A DNA stretch of 61,467 nt from Burkholderiaceae bacterium (GCA_021166725.1 JAJPES010000033.1:1-61467); one strand, 5' to 3'; numbered from the stretch's first letter, positions 10,458-20,303 are shown. Numbers and translations: made by a program. Notes: generated by a model not told the origin, from the sequence alone.

Positions 10458-11693
10458 TCAGGCCTTGCGCAGCACGAGCGTGCCGTTCGTGCCGCCGAAA
10501 CCGAACGAATTCTTCAGCGCGACGTCGATGCGCATCGGTCGTGCCCCCTCGGCGCAATAGTCGAGGTCGCACTCGGGGTCGGGATTCTCGAGGTTGATCG
10601 TCGGCGGCGAAACCTGGTGATGGATCGCCAGCGCCGTGAACACGGTTTCGATACCGCCCGCCCCGCCGAGCAGGTGGCCGGTCATCGACTTCGTGGAGTT
10701 CACGACCACCTTGCGCGCCGCTTCTTCGCCCATCGCCGCCTTGATCGCCTCGGTTTCGTTGCGATCACCCAGCGGCGTTGACGTCCCGTGCGCGTTCAGG
10801 TAGTGCACCTCGTCGGCGTTCACTCGTGCGTCGCGCAACGCGTTGAGCATGCAGCGGCGCGCGCCGTCCATCTCCGGGGCGGTGATGTGATGCGCATCGG
10901 CACTCATGCCGAAGCCGGCCAGCTCGGCGTAGATGCGCGCACCGCGCGCGCGTGCCTGCTCGAGTTCCTCGAGCATGACCACTCCGGCGCCTTCGCCGAG
11001 CACGAAACCGTCGCGCTCGCGGTCCCAGGGCCGACTGGCCCTCTCGGGCTCGGCATTGCGCGTGGACAGCGCGCGTGCCGCACAGAAGCCGCCCAGCCCC
11101 AGCGGGGAGAGCGTGCCCTCGGCTCCGCCGGCGAGCACCGCGTCGGCGTCGCCGTAGGAGATCATCCGCGCAGCGTCGCCGATGCAGTGAAGCCCCGTGG
11201 TGCAGGCGCTGACGATCGCATAGTTCGGACCTTTCAGTCCGGCGAGGATCGACATCTGGCCCGAGATGATGTTGATGATCGAGCCCGGCACGAAGAACGG
11301 CGAGACACGCCGCACCCCGCGCTCCTTCAACTCGTCGCGCGTCTGCTCGATCAGCGGCAGCCCACCGATTCCCGAGCCGATGATCACGCCGATGCGCTCG
11401 GCATTCGACTCGTTCACCTCGAGGCCGCTGTCGCGCAGCGCCTGCATGCCCGCGGCGATGCCGTAGTGCACGAAGGTGTCGAAGTGCCGCGCTTCCTTCG
11501 CCGACATGTACTGCGTGACGTCGAAGTCGCGCACCTCGCCGGCGATCTGCGTGGGATACGACGAGACGTCGAAGCGCGTGATCCGCCGGATGCCGGAACG
11601 TCCGTCGAGCAGATTGCGCCACGCGGTGGCCGCGTCGTTGCCGATCGGGCTGACGACGCCCAGCCCGGTGATCACCACTCGTCGCCGACTCAA
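10458..11693 (-). CDS. fabF: 3-oxoacyl-[acyl-carrier-protein] synthase II
   Basis: A 411-residue condensing enzyme that elongates acyl-ACP with malonyl-ACP. The active-site cysteine is C164 in SACTTGLHCIG; the two catalytic histidines are in NAHGTSTPLGD and in the TKSMTGHLLGGAGG motif. Length and thiolase fold order match the family. It is the last fatty-acid gene of the plsX-fabH-fabD-fabG-acpP-fabF run, 88 bases after acpP. Confidence 0.98.
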   Translation of the reverse strand: MSRRRVVITGLGVVSPIGNDAATAWRNLLDGRSGIRRITRFDVSSYPTQIAGEVRDFDVTQYMSAKEARHFDTFVHYGIAAGMQALRDSGLEVNESNAERIGVIIGSGIGGLPLIEQTRDELKERGVRRVSPFFVPGSIINIISGQMSILAGLKGPNYAIVSACTTGLHCIGDAARMISYGDADAVLAGGAEGTLSPLGLGGFCAARALSTRNAEPERASRPWDRERDGFVLGEGAGVVMLEELEQARARGARIYAELAGFGMSADAHHITAPEMDGARRCMLNALRDARVNADEVHYLNAHGTSTPLGDRNETEAIKAAMGEEAARKVVVNSTKSMTGHLLGGAGGIETVFTALAIHHQVSPPTINLENPDPECDLDYCAEGARPMRIDVALKNSFGFGGTNGTLVLRKA

Positions 11694-11781
11694 CGGATGC
11701 TCCTGCTGCTCCAGTGAAACGATGCCGCGCCGCTGCAGGCGAGCGCCGCAGCGCGCCGCGTGCGCCCGGCGGGGCTGCCGT

Positions 11782-12021
11782 TCAGGCCTTCGAGTTGGCC
11801 TTCACGTAGTCGATCGCCTGTTGCACCGTGGTGATCTTCTCGGCCTCTTCGTCGGGAATCTCGGTTTCGAACTCGTCCTCGAGCGCCATCACCAGCTCGA
11901 CCGTGTCGAGCGAATCGGCGCCCAGATCGTCGACGAACGAGGATTCGTTCTTGATGTCCGCTTCGTTGACACCGAGTTGCTCGGCGACGATCTTCTTGAC
12001 GCGTTGTTCGATGTTTTCCAT
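11782..12021 (-). CDS. acpP: acyl carrier protein
   Basis: The 79-residue acidic carrier that holds growing acyl chains in fatty-acid synthesis. The phosphopantetheine attachment serine is S37 in the [12 protein letters not shown] motif. The start ATG ([10 protein letters not shown]) follows a GAGAGGGA ribosome-binding stretch; in-frame codons upstream do not match the family. A candidate promoter of its own lies about 65 bases upstream, which fits the high demand for this protein. Confidence 0.98.
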   Translation of the reverse strand: MENIEQRVKKIVAEQLGVNEADIKNESSFVDDLGADSLDTVELVMALEDEFETEIPDEEAEKITTVQQAIDYVKANSKA

Positions 12022-12085
12022 TCGTGGTTCCCTCTCGCTCTCAGGTTGCCGTGCCCTTCGTTCGACGGGAAACGGGCGCGGCGGA

Positions 12086-12096
12086 TTGTATAGCAC
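12086..12096 (-). promoter_or_regulatory. candidate extended -10 promoter of acpP
   Basis: On the minus strand the sequence reads TGCTATACAAT, an extended -10 element (TGn plus TATACA). It stands about 65 bases before the acpP start, in a 141-base gap of otherwise GC-rich sequence. No convincing -35 box is visible at the ideal spacing, as often with extended -10 promoters. The assignment is by pattern only. Confidence 0.45.
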
Positions 12097-12122
12097 TTCG
12101 CTTCGTGCATCGGCGCGAATCG

Positions 12123-12140
12123 CTCGGCCATTCGGCCGAG
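12123..12140 (-). terminator. hairpin after fabG (possible attenuator or weak terminator)
   Basis: A perfect 7-bp stem (CTCGGCC/GGCCGAG) with a 4-base loop lies 22 bases after the fabG stop and before the acpP promoter candidate. No T-run follows, so an intrinsic terminator is doubtful; it may stabilise the upstream mRNA or reduce read-through into acpP. Confidence 0.35.
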
Positions 12141-12162
12141 GCTCGGGCCGATGCCGGGCGCG

Positions 12163-12906
12163 TCACTCCATGTACATGCCGCCGTTCACGTGCAGCGTGA
12201 CGCCGGTGATGTACCCCGCCTGCGGTGACGCGAGAAACGCGACCGCCGCGGCGATGTCGTCGGGCTGGCCGAAACGGCCGGCCGGGATCTGCTGCACGAG
12301 CGCAGCGGTTTGCGCCTCGCTCAGTGCGCGCGTCATGTCGGTGTCGACGAAGCCCGGCGCGACGCAGTTGACGGTGATGTTGCGACTGGCCAGTTCGCGC
12401 GCGAGCGCGCGCCCCATGCCGGCGACGCCGGCCTTCGCGGCGGCATAGTTCGCCTGTCCGGCATTGCCGCTCGATCCGACCACCGAGCCGATGTTCACGA
12501 TGCGCCCGTAGCGCGCCTTGGTCATCGGTCGCAGCAGCAGGCGCGTGAGGCGAAACACCGCGTCGAGGTTGGTCGCGATCACCGCACCCCACTCGTCGTC
12601 CTTCATCCGCAGCGCGAGGTTGTCGCGCGTGATGCCCGCGTTGTTTACCAGGATTGCCGGCGCACGTCCCTCGGCGATCAGCGATTCGACCAGCGACTCG
12701 CAGGCCCCTGCATCGGTGACGTCGAGCGCCTGCCCGCGTCCCGACAGGCCCGCCTGCTCGAAGGCATTCGAGATCGCCTGCGCACCGGTCGCCGTGGTGG
12801 CAGTGCCGACGACATGGGCGCCCTGGCGGGCCAGTTCGAGCGCGATCGCACGGCCGATGCCGCGCGAGGCGCCCGTGACGAGCGCCACCTGACCGGCGAG
12901 CTTCAT
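12163..12906 (-). CDS. fabG: 3-oxoacyl-[acyl-carrier-protein] reductase
   Basis: A 247-residue short-chain dehydrogenase that uses NADPH to reduce 3-oxoacyl-ACP. The cofactor motif TGASRGIG is at residues 11-18, NNAG at 88-91, and the catalytic Ser-Tyr-Lys are in NIGSVVGSSGNAGQANYAAAK (split by the family's usual spacing, Y154 and K158). The start overlaps the fabD stop by four bases. Confidence 0.98.
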   Translation of the reverse strand: MKLAGQVALVTGASRGIGRAIALELARQGAHVVGTATTATGAQAISNAFEQAGLSGRGQALDVTDAGACESLVESLIAEGRAPAILVNNAGITRDNLALRMKDDEWGAVIATNLDAVFRLTRLLLRPMTKARYGRIVNIGSVVGSSGNAGQANYAAAKAGVAGMGRALARELASRNITVNCVAPGFVDTDMTRALSEAQTAALVQQIPAGRFGQPDDIAAAVAFLASPQAGYITGVTLHVNGGMYME

Positions 12907-13853
12907 TGCGGTTCTCCGGACCCGACAGCGAGCGCCGCCTCGAGCGACGCGGGATCGTGGACGCACGAGGCGTCGAGCGAGCGGTCGATGCGCGAGACGA
13001 GACCGGCGAGCACCTTGCCTGGGCCGAACTCGACGACGCGCGTCGCGCCCATCGCCTTGAGTCGCTGCACGCCCTCGACCCAGCGCACCGGCGCCGACGC
13101 CTGCCGTACCAGTGCATCGCGGATGCGTGCCGGTTCCGTCTCCACCGCGACATCGACGTTGTTCACCACCGGCCATCGCGGCGTGCGGATCTCGATGTCG
13201 GCCAGCGCCTGCGCGAGCCGCTCGCCGGCCGGACGCAGCAGCGCGGAGTGAAACGGTGCCGACACCGGCAGCGGCATTGCGCGCTTGGCGCCCAACGCCT
13301 TGGCCCGCTCGCAGGCACGCTCGACGGCCGCGCGATGGCCGGCGATGACCACCTGCGACGGCGCGTTCCAGTTCGCCGGTGCGACGACCTCGCCCGGGGC
13401 CTGTTCGCGCGCCTGCTCGCAGGCGCGGCGCACGCCTTCATCGTCCAGGCCGAGGATGGCCGCCATCGAGCCCTCGCCCACCGGCACTGCCTCCTGCATC
13501 GCCTTCGCGCGCAGGCGCACCAGGCGCACGGCGTCCTCGAAGCCGATCGCATCGGCGACGGCGAGCGCCGTGTATTCGCCCAGGCTGTGCCCGGCGAGCG
13601 CCACCGGCGCTGCTCCGCCGGCTTCGCGCCATTCGCTCCAGCACACGTAGCCGGCAACGAGCATCGCCGGTTGCGTGTTCACGGTGAGCGAAAGCGCCTC
13701 GGACGGACCTTCTGCAATGAGGGTCGACAGCTTCTCGCCGAGCGCTTCGTCGGCGCGCTCGAGCAGCGCGCGCCCGCGCGGTCCGGCGGCAAAACCGGCG
13801 AGCATGCCGACCGACTGCGAACCCTGGCCGGGAAATACGTATGCGAGCGTCAT
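12903..13853 (-). CDS. fabD: malonyl-CoA:ACP transacylase
   Basis: A 316-residue enzyme that transfers malonyl groups from CoA to ACP. The nucleophile is S90 in LAGHSLGEY; the N-terminal FPGQGSQSVGM and the central histidine in SAPFHSALL are the other family marks. It lies 15 bases after fabH and overlaps fabG by four bases. Confidence 0.98.
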   Translation of the reverse strand: MTLAYVFPGQGSQSVGMLAGFAAGPRGRALLERADEALGEKLSTLIAEGPSEALSLTVNTQPAMLVAGYVCWSEWREAGGAAPVALAGHSLGEYTALAVADAIGFEDAVRLVRLRAKAMQEAVPVGEGSMAAILGLDDEGVRRACEQAREQAPGEVVAPANWNAPSQVVIAGHRAAVERACERAKALGAKRAMPLPVSAPFHSALLRPAGERLAQALADIEIRTPRWPVVNNVDVAVETEPARIRDALVRQASAPVRWVEGVQRLKAMGATRVVEFGPGKVLAGLVSRIDRSLDASCVHDPASLEAALAVGSGEPQ

Positions 13854-13868
13854 CGAAAAGACAGACTC

Positions 13869-14849
13869 CTAGAAGCGCACGAGCACCGCACCCCAGGTGA
13901 AGCCGCCGCCGACGCCTTCCATCAGCACGTTGTGTCCGGCCCGGATGCGCCCGTCGCGCACGGCTTGGTCGAGCGCGAGCGGAATCGAGGCAGCCGACGT
14001 ATTGGCATGCGAATCGACGGTGACGACGACGCGGGACAGCGGAATGTGCAGGCGGCGCGCCGTGGCGTTCAGGATGCGCACGTTCGCCTGGTGCGGAATC
14101 ATCCAGTCGACCGCCTCGATCGGCAAGTGGGCTTCGGCGAGCGTTTCGCGCGCGACCGAGTCGAGCACCGACACGGCGAGCTTGAATACCGCCTGCCCGT
14201 CCATGGTGAGGTAGGGATGGCCGGTGATTTCGCCGTGGCAGACGTTGCCCGCGGTGCGCAGGATCGATTCGTGGCGCCCGTCGGCGTGCAGCTTCGCCGC
14301 CAGCAGGCCCGGCTCGTCGGAGCCGGCCAGCACGACCGCGCCGGCGCCGTCGCCGAACAGCACGCAGGTGCCGCGATCGTTCCAGTCGAGGATGCGCGAG
14401 AACACCTCGGCGCCGACGACGAGCGCGCGATGCGCCAGGCCGCTGCGAATCATCGAGTCGGCGACCGAGAATGCGTAGACGAAGCCGGTGCACACCGCCT
14501 GCACGTCGAACGCCGCACCGCCGGCCGCGCCCAGCTCCTTCTGCACCAGGCAGGCGGTGCTCGGGAAGACGAAATCGGGGGTGGACGTAGCGACGATGAT
14601 CAGGTCGATGTCGGACGGATCGAGTCGGGCCGCGTCGAGCGCGCGGCGCCCGGCCTCGGTTGCGAGGCGGCTCGACGTCACGCCTTCGTCGGCGATGTGC
14701 CGCTGGCGAATTCCCGTGCGTTCGACGATCCACTCGTCGGAGGTCTCGATGCCGCGGGAGCCGAGTTCGGCGACCAGTTGCTGGTTCGTGACGATGCGCG
14801 GGGGAAGGATGCTTCCCGTGCCGACGATGCGCGAATAACGGTACGTCAT
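13869..14849 (-). CDS. fabH: 3-oxoacyl-[acyl-carrier-protein] synthase III
   Basis: A 326-residue ketoacyl synthase that starts fatty-acid synthesis by condensing acetyl-CoA with malonyl-ACP. The nucleophile is C120 in [10 protein letters not shown]; the His and Asn of the triad lie in IPHQANVRI and the later [11 protein letters not shown]. Its ATG overlaps the plsX stop by four bases (ATGA). Confidence 0.98.
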   Translation of the reverse strand: MTYRYSRIVGTGSILPPRIVTNQQLVAELGSRGIETSDEWIVERTGIRQRHIADEGVTSSRLATEAGRRALDAARLDPSDIDLIIVATSTPDFVFPSTACLVQKELGAAGGAAFDVQAVCTGFVYAFSVADSMIRSGLAHRALVVGAEVFSRILDWNDRGTCVLFGDGAGAVVLAGSDEPGLLAAKLHADGRHESILRTAGNVCHGEITGHPYLTMDGQAVFKLAVSVLDSVARETLAEAHLPIEAVDWMIPHQANVRILNATARRLHIPLSRVVVTVDSHANTSAASIPLALDQAVRDGRIRAGHNVLMEGVGGGFTWGAVLVRF

Positions 14850-15949
14850 GGGGCGGTTGGTTGGTTCACGGATGCACCGGCAGGATCGACGGCGCCGCCG
14901 TGAGGCAGCATTGCGCCACTCGCCTGCGCGGCCTTCGGCAGCCGTCGGGCGATGCCCTGCAGCAGGCCGTTGCGCACCGCATCGTACGCGCGGCGCAACG
15001 CGAACTCGAAGGCGTAGGCATCGGCCGAGCCGTGGCTCTTGATGACGACGCCGCGCAGGCCGACGAGTGCGGCGCCGTTGTAGCGGCGCGGATCGAGGCG
15101 CTCGCGAAAACGGCGCAGCACCGGGAACGACATCAGCGCCATCAGCCGGGTGAACACGTGCCGGCGATATTCCTCGCGGATGTACCCGCTCAGCATGCGG
15201 GCAACGCCTTCGGACGTCTTCAGCGCGACGTTGCCGACGAAGCCGTCGCAGACGACGACGTCGGTAGTGCCTTCGTAGATGTCGTTGCCTTCGACGTTGC
15301 CGTAGAAATTCAGCGAGCTGGCGCGCAGCAGCTCGGCTGCGATCTTCACCGCGTCGTTGCCCTTGATCGTCTCCTCGCCGATGTTCAGCAGCCCCACGCT
15401 GGGCTGCTCGCGCCCGTCGAGCGCGGCGACCAGCGCGGAACCCATGATCGCGAACTGCAGCAGGTGCTCCGGCTCGCAGTCGACGTTGGCGCCGAGATCG
15501 AGCATCGTCGTCGTGCCGCCCTGCTCGTTGGGCATCTGCGATGCGATCGCGGGCCGGTCGATGCCTTCGAGCATCTTGAGCACGAAGCGCGAGATCGCCA
15601 TCAGGGCGCCGGTGTTGCCGGCGCTCACGCAGGCATCGGCTTCGCCGTTCTTGACGAGGTCGATCGCCACGCGCATCGACGAGTTGCGCTTGCCGCGCAG
15701 CGCGCTGGCCGGCGGTTCGTCCATCTCGACGACTTCGCTCGCATGGCGCAACTCGATGCGCTCGGCGCCCGGCGCGACGCCTCGCAGCTTTGCCCGGGCG
15801 GCAGCCAGCGCCGGCTCGAGCACTTCGTTACGGCCGACGAGCAGCAGTTGCACGTCGGGTACCGACGCGACGAAACGCAGCGCAGCCGGCACGGTGACCG
15901 ACACGCCGTGGTCACCGCCCATGCAGTCGATGGCGATGCGTACTGTCAC
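14846..15949 (-). CDS. plsX: phosphate acyltransferase PlsX
   Basis: A 367-residue peripheral enzyme that turns acyl-ACP into acyl phosphate for phospholipid synthesis. It starts with [12 protein letters not shown] and carries [16 protein letters not shown] and [20 protein letters not shown], all family signatures. It is 89 bases after rpmF and coupled to fabH by overlap. The C-terminal 25 residues are Ala/Pro-rich and not conserved. Confidence 0.97.
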   Translation of the reverse strand: MTVRIAIDCMGGDHGVSVTVPAALRFVASVPDVQLLLVGRNEVLEPALAAARAKLRGVAPGAERIELRHASEVVEMDEPPASALRGKRNSSMRVAIDLVKNGEADACVSAGNTGALMAISRFVLKMLEGIDRPAIASQMPNEQGGTTTMLDLGANVDCEPEHLLQFAIMGSALVAALDGREQPSVGLLNIGEETIKGNDAVKIAAELLRASSLNFYGNVEGNDIYEGTTDVVVCDGFVGNVALKTSEGVARMLSGYIREEYRRHVFTRLMALMSFPVLRRFRERLDPRRYNGAALVGLRGVVIKSHGSADAYAFEFALRRAYDAVRNGLLQGIARRLPKAAQASGAMLPHGGAVDPAGASVNQPTAP

Positions 15950-16038
15950 GTGGCCTGTTCAGACGAGGTGCAGCGTCGCGACAACGGCCAGCGTGCGCTT
16001 TCGTTCAGGATGCGCGGCGCCCGCTCATTGGCGTCCGC

Positions 16039-16221
16039 TCACTCGTCGGATTTCGTGCGCAGCACCTTGCGGCCCCGGTAGAACCCGGTGGGGCTCACGT
16101 GGTGGCGGCGGTGCACTTCCCCGGTGGTGGATTCGACGGCGAGCGGCGGATTCTGGAGGAAGTCGTGCGAGCGATGCATCCCGCGTCGCGCCGGCGACTT
16201 CTTGTTATGCTGGACAGCCAT
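16039..16221 (-). CDS. rpmF: 50S ribosomal protein L32
   Basis: A 60-residue basic protein with the L32 start [20 protein letters not shown] and the central [18 protein letters not shown]. The four zinc-binding cysteines found in some L32 forms are absent, so this is the zinc-independent type. It sits between yceD and plsX, the conserved order that links ribosome and lipid synthesis. Confidence 0.97.
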   Translation of the reverse strand: MAVQHNKKSPARRGMHRSHDFLQNPPLAVESTTGEVHRRHHVSPTGFYRGRKVLRTKSDE

Positions 16222-16258
16222 GTTCTAGCCTCGAAGGTCAATCGACGATTATACCTGC

Positions 16259-16801
16259 TCAATGCGGGGTTTCGCCGCCCTGCGGAGGGCCGTTGCCGCG
16301 GCGCAGCCGCTGCAACGCAGCGAACGGCTTCTCGCGCTCCTCGGCGGGTTCGGCTTCGTCCTGGCGCGTCGGGTCCGGCCGGCAGTTCTCGTGTCGCGGC
16401 ATCGGCGGCAGCGCGAGGATCGCCTCGTCTTCGATCAGCGCGCCGAGATCGAAACGGGGGCCGCCGGCGAGGACGTCGTACTCGTCGTCCTCGGGATCGA
16501 GCCGCTCGGCCTCGGCTTCGCTGTCGACCAGCCGATAGCGTCGGGTGTCGCCGATCTCGACGGCGACCGGGTCGAGGCAGCGAACGCAGGCCGGCTGCAC
16601 CGAGCCCGAGAACGACAGTTCGAGGAACTCGTCGTGCCCTCCGTCCGGGCGCGCGCAACGCCAGCCGCGGGCGCGCCAGTCGATGCTGCCTTCGGACGTC
16701 GCGAGCAGCGACGCCAAGCGCGGCAGCCGTTCAACGGAGAGCACGCCGTCGAGCGTCTCGTCGTTGCGCGCCAGGCGCGCGGTATCGATCGTGGTATTCA
16801 T
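16259..16801 (-). CDS. yceD: YceD/DUF177 family protein (23S rRNA accumulation)
   Basis: A 180-residue acidic protein upstream of rpmF. Family members have a C-x2-C pair, seen here as ACVRCLDPV at residues 71-79, and the FDLGALIEDEAILALP box near residue 117. In E. coli the homologue is needed for normal 23S rRNA levels. A second in-frame ATG five codons upstream (16816) could also be the start. It is divergent from maf with about 40 bases between them. Confidence 0.9.
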   Translation of the reverse strand: MNTTIDTARLARNDETLDGVLSVERLPRLASLLATSEGSIDWRARGWRCARPDGGHDEFLELSFSGSVQPACVRCLDPVAVEIGDTRRYRLVDSEAEAERLDPEDDEYDVLAGGPRFDLGALIEDEAILALPPMPRHENCRPDPTRQDEAEPAEEREKPFAALQRLRRGNGPPQGGETPH

Positions 16802-16842
16802 CGGCGTCCTTATCATAGCGACTGCCCTTTCCGTGCCCTGCC

Positions 16843-17472
16843 GTGGCCCTGCTCGTGACGCACCGGACCGCCCCGCTGATCCTCGCCTCGACGTCGCCCT
16901 ATCGGCGCGAGCTGCTCGCACGACTGACCTCGCACTTCGACGTGCAGGCGCCCGGCGTCGACGAGACGCCGCGCAGCGGAGAAACGCCGACCCGGACCGC
17001 GCAGCGGCTTGCGCTGGAGAAAGCGCTCGCCGTGGCCGCACGGCACCGCGACGCCCTCGTCATCGGCTCGGACCAGGCGGCGACGATCGACGGCGTGCAC
17101 GCGATCGGCAAGCCCGGCGACCACGCCACCGCATGCGAGCAATTGCGCGCGGCGTCCGGACACACGATGCACTTCTACACCGCAGTGGCCGCCGTGCGCG
17201 CAGCCGACGGCTTTCGGGCGCGCGCAGTAGCCGAGACGCGCGTACGGTTTCGCCGGCTGGACGACGACGAAATCGAGCGCTACCTGCAGCGCGAACAGCC
17301 CTACGACGTTGCCGGTTCCGCGAAGGCCGAAGGCCTGGGAATCGTGCTGCTCGACGCGATCGAGGGCGACGACCCCACGGCGATCATCGGCCTGCCGCTG
17401 ATCGCGCTCGGCCGGATGCTGCGCGACGCCGGCCTGTCGCCGCTTTCCGCTTCCGGTTCCGGCGCGCGATGA
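16843..17472 (+). CDS. Maf-like nucleotide pyrophosphatase (YceF type)
   Basis: A 209-residue house-cleaning enzyme that hydrolyses non-canonical nucleoside triphosphates; YceF-type members prefer 7-methyl-GTP. Motifs: LILASTSPYRRELL near residue 12, GVDETPRSGETP, GSDQAATIDG near residue 74, and YDVAGSAKAEGLGI. Asp in GSDQ is the usual catalytic residue. The position between yceD and the methyltransferase supports the YceF subgroup. It overlaps the next gene by four bases (ATGA). Confidence 0.9.
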   Translation: MALLVTHRTAPLILASTSPYRRELLARLTSHFDVQAPGVDETPRSGETPTRTAQRLALEKALAVAARHRDALVIGSDQAATIDGVHAIGKPGDHATACEQLRAASGHTMHFYTAVAAVRAADGFRARAVAETRVRFRRLDDDEIERYLQREQPYDVAGSAKAEGLGIVLLDAIEGDDPTAIIGLPLIALGRMLRDAGLSPLSASGSGAR

Positions 17473-18200
17473 GCGGCGCGCTCTGGCTGATTCCCACGCC
17501 GCTGGGTGCCGCCGAACAGGCGCGCGAAGTGCTGCCGTCGGCGACGCTCGCCTGCATCGAAGGCCTCGACTACTTCGTCGTCGAGAACGCGCGCAGCGCC
17601 CGCGCCTTCCTGAAGGCCGCCGGCACGACGAAGCCGCTGCAGTCGCTGGAACTCGTCGAACTCGACGAGCACACGCCGCTCGAACGCATCCCGCAACTGC
17701 TCGCGCCGATCGCCGCCGGGCGCGACGGCGGACTGCTCTCCGAGGCCGGCGCGCCGGCGATCGCAGACCCGGGCGCGGCGCTCGTCGCAGCCGCGCACGA
17801 AGCCGGCATCATGGTTCGCCCGCTGGTGGGCCCGAGCTCGATCCTGCTCGCCCTGATGGCCTCGGGGATGAACGGACAGCGATTCTCGTTCGCCGGCTAC
17901 GTGCCGGCGCAGCCGCAAGCGCGCGTTCGCCGCCTGCGCGAACTCGAGCGCCGCTCGCTGCGCGAGGACGAAACGGTGCTGATCATCGAAACGCCCTACC
18001 GCAACCGCGCGCTGCTCGAATCGGCGCTGCTCGCGCTGGCCCCCACCACCCGGCTGATGCTCGCCTGCGAGTTGAGCACCGCGGCCGAGCGCATCGTGGT
18101 CGACACGGTGGCCGGCTGGCAGCGTGCGAAACGCGAAGCGCCGAAGGCGCCGGTGGTCTTCGGCCTGCTCGCGCGCGGCGCAGCGCCGCCGCGCAACTGA
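17469..18200 (+). CDS. SAM-dependent tetrapyrrole-methylase fold protein (RsmI-like)
   Basis: A 243-residue member of the fold shared by RsmI (16S rRNA 2'-O-methylation at C1402) and tetrapyrrole methylases. It starts GALWLIPTPLG, then has YFVVENARSARAFLK, GLLSEAGAPAIADPGAALV and VGPSSILLALMASGMNGQRFSFAGYVP, all typical. It is shorter than true RsmI (about 280-300 residues) and lacks the C-terminal region, so it is likely the second paralogue common in betaproteobacteria. Target not known. Coupled to maf by overlap. Confidence 0.8.
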   Translation: MSGALWLIPTPLGAAEQAREVLPSATLACIEGLDYFVVENARSARAFLKAAGTTKPLQSLELVELDEHTPLERIPQLLAPIAAGRDGGLLSEAGAPAIADPGAALVAAAHEAGIMVRPLVGPSSILLALMASGMNGQRFSFAGYVPAQPQARVRRLRELERRSLREDETVLIIETPYRNRALLESALLALAPTTRLMLACELSTAAERIVVDTVAGWQRAKREAPKAPVVFGLLARGAAPPRN

Positions 18201-18229
18201 CGGGCGGCGATCAGCGAAGCCCGAAGCGA

Positions 18230-19222
18230 TCAGCGAAGCCATGACGCGGTGGCGCCGGCGCCGAGCGTACGCGCCATCGCTTCTCCAGCGGCCGTGCCGA
18301 GGCGGCGCGTGATTCGATCGAGCACGTTGCGCCGCGGCGAGAAATCGACCACGCGCTCGGCGTTCACGACATCGCGCGCCACCGACTCGAGCGAACCGGT
18401 CGCGTCGGCGAGCCCCAGCTCGATGCTGCGCTCCCCGGTCCAGACCATTCCGCTGAACATCTCCGGCGTTTCCTTCAGTCGCTCGCCGCGCCCCTTGCGC
18501 ACCACTTCGATGAACTGGCGGTGGATCTCGCCGAGCATGCGCTGCGCGTGCTCGCGCTGCTCCTCGGGAAGCGGCGAGAACGGATCGAGGAAGCCCTTGT
18601 TCTCGCCGGCCGTCAACAGCCGGCGCTCCACGCCGAGCTTTTTCATCGCCCCGGTAAAGCCGAAGCCTTCGATCAGCACGCCGATCGAACCGACCAGGCT
18701 CGCCTTGTCGACATAGATGCGGTCGGCGGCGGACGCCACGTAGTAGCCGCCCGATGCGCAGATGTCCTCGACCACGGCGTACAGCGGCGTGTCCGGATGT
18801 TCGGCGCGCAGGCGGCGGATCTCGTCGTGGATGATGCCGGCCTGCACCGGACTGCCGCCGGGGCTGTTCACCCGCAGCACGACCGCTGCCGTGTTCCGGT
18901 CGTCGAAGGCGGACTTCAGCGCCTCGATCATGTCGTCGGCCGACGCGTCGCCCTCGGCGGAGATGACGCCACGCAATTCGACCAGTGCCGTGTGCTTCCC
19001 GGCGGGCAGGCGCGCGTCGCGCGCGAACCATCCGCTGACGAACACCAGCGCGACGACGATCCACGCGAAAGTCAGCAGCCGGAAGAAGATCGACCAGCGG
19101 CGCGCGCGGCGCTGCTCGCGCAGCGTGGCGAAGAGCAGCCGTTCGAGGGTGTCGCGCTGCCATGCAGGATCGGAGGTGGCCTGGGCTTGCGCGCCGTCGC
19201 TCGATGCGCCGGGGTCGGTCAT
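18230..19222 (-). CDS. sppA: S49 family signal peptide peptidase (SppA)
   Basis: A 330-residue single-domain SppA-type membrane peptidase that degrades cleaved signal peptides. One membrane helix lies at about residues 45-65 (FRLLTFAWIVVALVFVSGWF). The Ser-Lys dyad region is visible: GGYYVASAADRIYVDKASLVGSIGV holds the catalytic serine in short form ASGGYY, and the lysine lies downstream. The C-terminal codons lie in a direct repeat (18208-18241). The ATG overlaps the Rieske gene stop by four bases. Confidence 0.9.
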   Translation of the reverse strand: MTDPGASSDGAQAQATSDPAWQRDTLERLLFATLREQRRARRWSIFFRLLTFAWIVVALVFVSGWFARDARLPAGKHTALVELRGVISAEGDASADDMIEALKSAFDDRNTAAVVLRVNSPGGSPVQAGIIHDEIRRLRAEHPDTPLYAVVEDICASGGYYVASAADRIYVDKASLVGSIGVLIEGFGFTGAMKKLGVERRLLTAGENKGFLDPFSPLPEEQREHAQRMLGEIHRQFIEVVRKGRGERLKETPEMFSGMVWTGERSIELGLADATGSLESVARDVVNAERVVDFSPRRNVLDRITRRLGTAAGEAMARTLGAGATASWLR

Positions 19223-19641
19223 GGCAGCGTTCCGGGAAGTGGGTTGCGGGACGGCGCGCATGCGCGCGCGACGTGCACGCGTCCGTCGCGTTCCTCGCAG
19301 GGGAGCCGTCGTAGCGCGTCGCCCGCGCACGGACCCGCGACGCAGGCGCCGCTGCCGACGTCGAACAGCGCGCCGTGCATCGAGCACACCAAGTATAGGC
19401 CGGCGTCGTCGAAGAATCGGCCGGGCTGCCAGTCGAGCTCGGCGAAACGATGCGGGCAGCAATTCACGAATGCGTGAACTGCGCCGCGATGACGAACGAC
19501 GAAAGCCGCATGCGTAGCACCGCTCGCATCGATCCATTCGAAACGCACGCCCTCGCCGCCGTCAACCAGTTCGCCGGCGGCGCAGACGTCGAGCGGGACG
19601 TCGTCAGCGGCGCGAGCTGCGCCCGCCGCGGGCGCAGTCAC
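19219..19641 (-). CDS. Rieske [2Fe-2S] domain protein
   Basis: A 140-residue small ferredoxin of the Rieske type. Cluster ligands are the Cys-x-His in CCPHRFAELDW and the Cys-x2-His in VCSMHGALFD, with a spacing typical of oxygenase-type Rieske ferredoxins. I chose GTG at 19641, which overlaps the gph stop; an upstream open frame is in the shadow of gph. It is co-transcribed with gph and sppA in a conserved betaproteobacterial order. Redox partner unknown. Confidence 0.85.
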   Translation of the reverse strand: MTAPAAGAARAADDVPLDVCAAGELVDGGEGVRFEWIDASGATHAAFVVRHRGAVHAFVNCCPHRFAELDWQPGRFFDDAGLYLVCSMHGALFDVGSGACVAGPCAGDALRRLPCEERDGRVHVARACAPSRNPLPGTLP

Positions 19642-20303
19642 GTCACCCGCGCGAGCAGCGTGTCGCGCAACTCGGTGATGGAATCGACCATCGCCAGCGA
19701 TGGCTCGGCCTCGAGTTCGCCGCGCGTATGCGCACCATAGGTGACGGCAATCGCGCCGGCGCCGGCGGCCCGCGCCATCCCCAGGTCGTGCGTGGTATCG
19801 CCGACCATCAGCGCGCGCGCAGGGTCGACGTCGAGCTCCTGGCAGATATCGGACAACATCCACGGATCGGGCTTCGGCGCGCCTTCGTCGGCGCAGCGCG
19901 TGGTCAGGAAGTGGCGCGCCCAACCGGTCTGCCCGAGTGCGCGATCGAGTCCGGCGCGCGACTTGCCGGTAGCAACCGCCAGCCACGCGCCCACGTCGAC
20001 GAGTTCCGCGAGCAGTTGCGGGATGCCTTCGAAGGGCTCCAGGCGTGCATCGAGCGCGAAATAGTGATGTCGGTAGCGCACCACGAACTCGGGAAGCTGC
20101 TCGCGCTCGATCGACGGCACGGCGATGCGGATCGCTTCGAACAGACCCAGGCCGATCACGTGCGACGCGCGCTCGCGCGACGGAATCGGCAGCCCCAGGT
20201 CGGCGGCGGCTGCACGCAACGCATGCACGATGGCGGACGTGGAGTCGATCAGCGTGCCGTCCCAGTCGAACACCACCAGCCGATAGCGGCCCGCTTCGCT
20301 CAC
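19638..20303 (-). CDS. HAD-superfamily hydrolase (phosphoglycolate phosphatase-like)
   Basis: A 221-residue HAD hydrolase with the nucleophile motif [10 protein letters not shown] (D13, D15), the motif II threonine in [10 protein letters not shown], a lysine in KPDPWML and the metal Asp pair in [12 protein letters not shown]. The helical cap places it with Gph/YieH-type enzymes; the true substrate cannot be stated. The GTG start overlaps the rluC stop by four bases. Confidence 0.85.
   Translation of the reverse strand: MSEAGRYRLVVFDWDGTLIDSTSAIVHALRAAAADLGLPIPSRERASHVIGLGLFEAIRIAVPSIEREQLPEFVVRYRHHYFALDARLEPFEGIPQLLAELVDVGAWLAVATGKSRAGLDRALGQTGWARHFLTTRCADEGAPKPDPWMLSDICQELDVDPARALMVGDTTHDLGMARAAGAGAIAVTYGAHTRGELEAEPSLAMVDSITELRDTLLARVT

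Noticed and set aside
13869..16221. Gap after plsX (15950-16038) considered for a small gene
   Set aside because: Only 89 bases with no start plus ribosome-binding site; it is an ordinary spacer before plsX.
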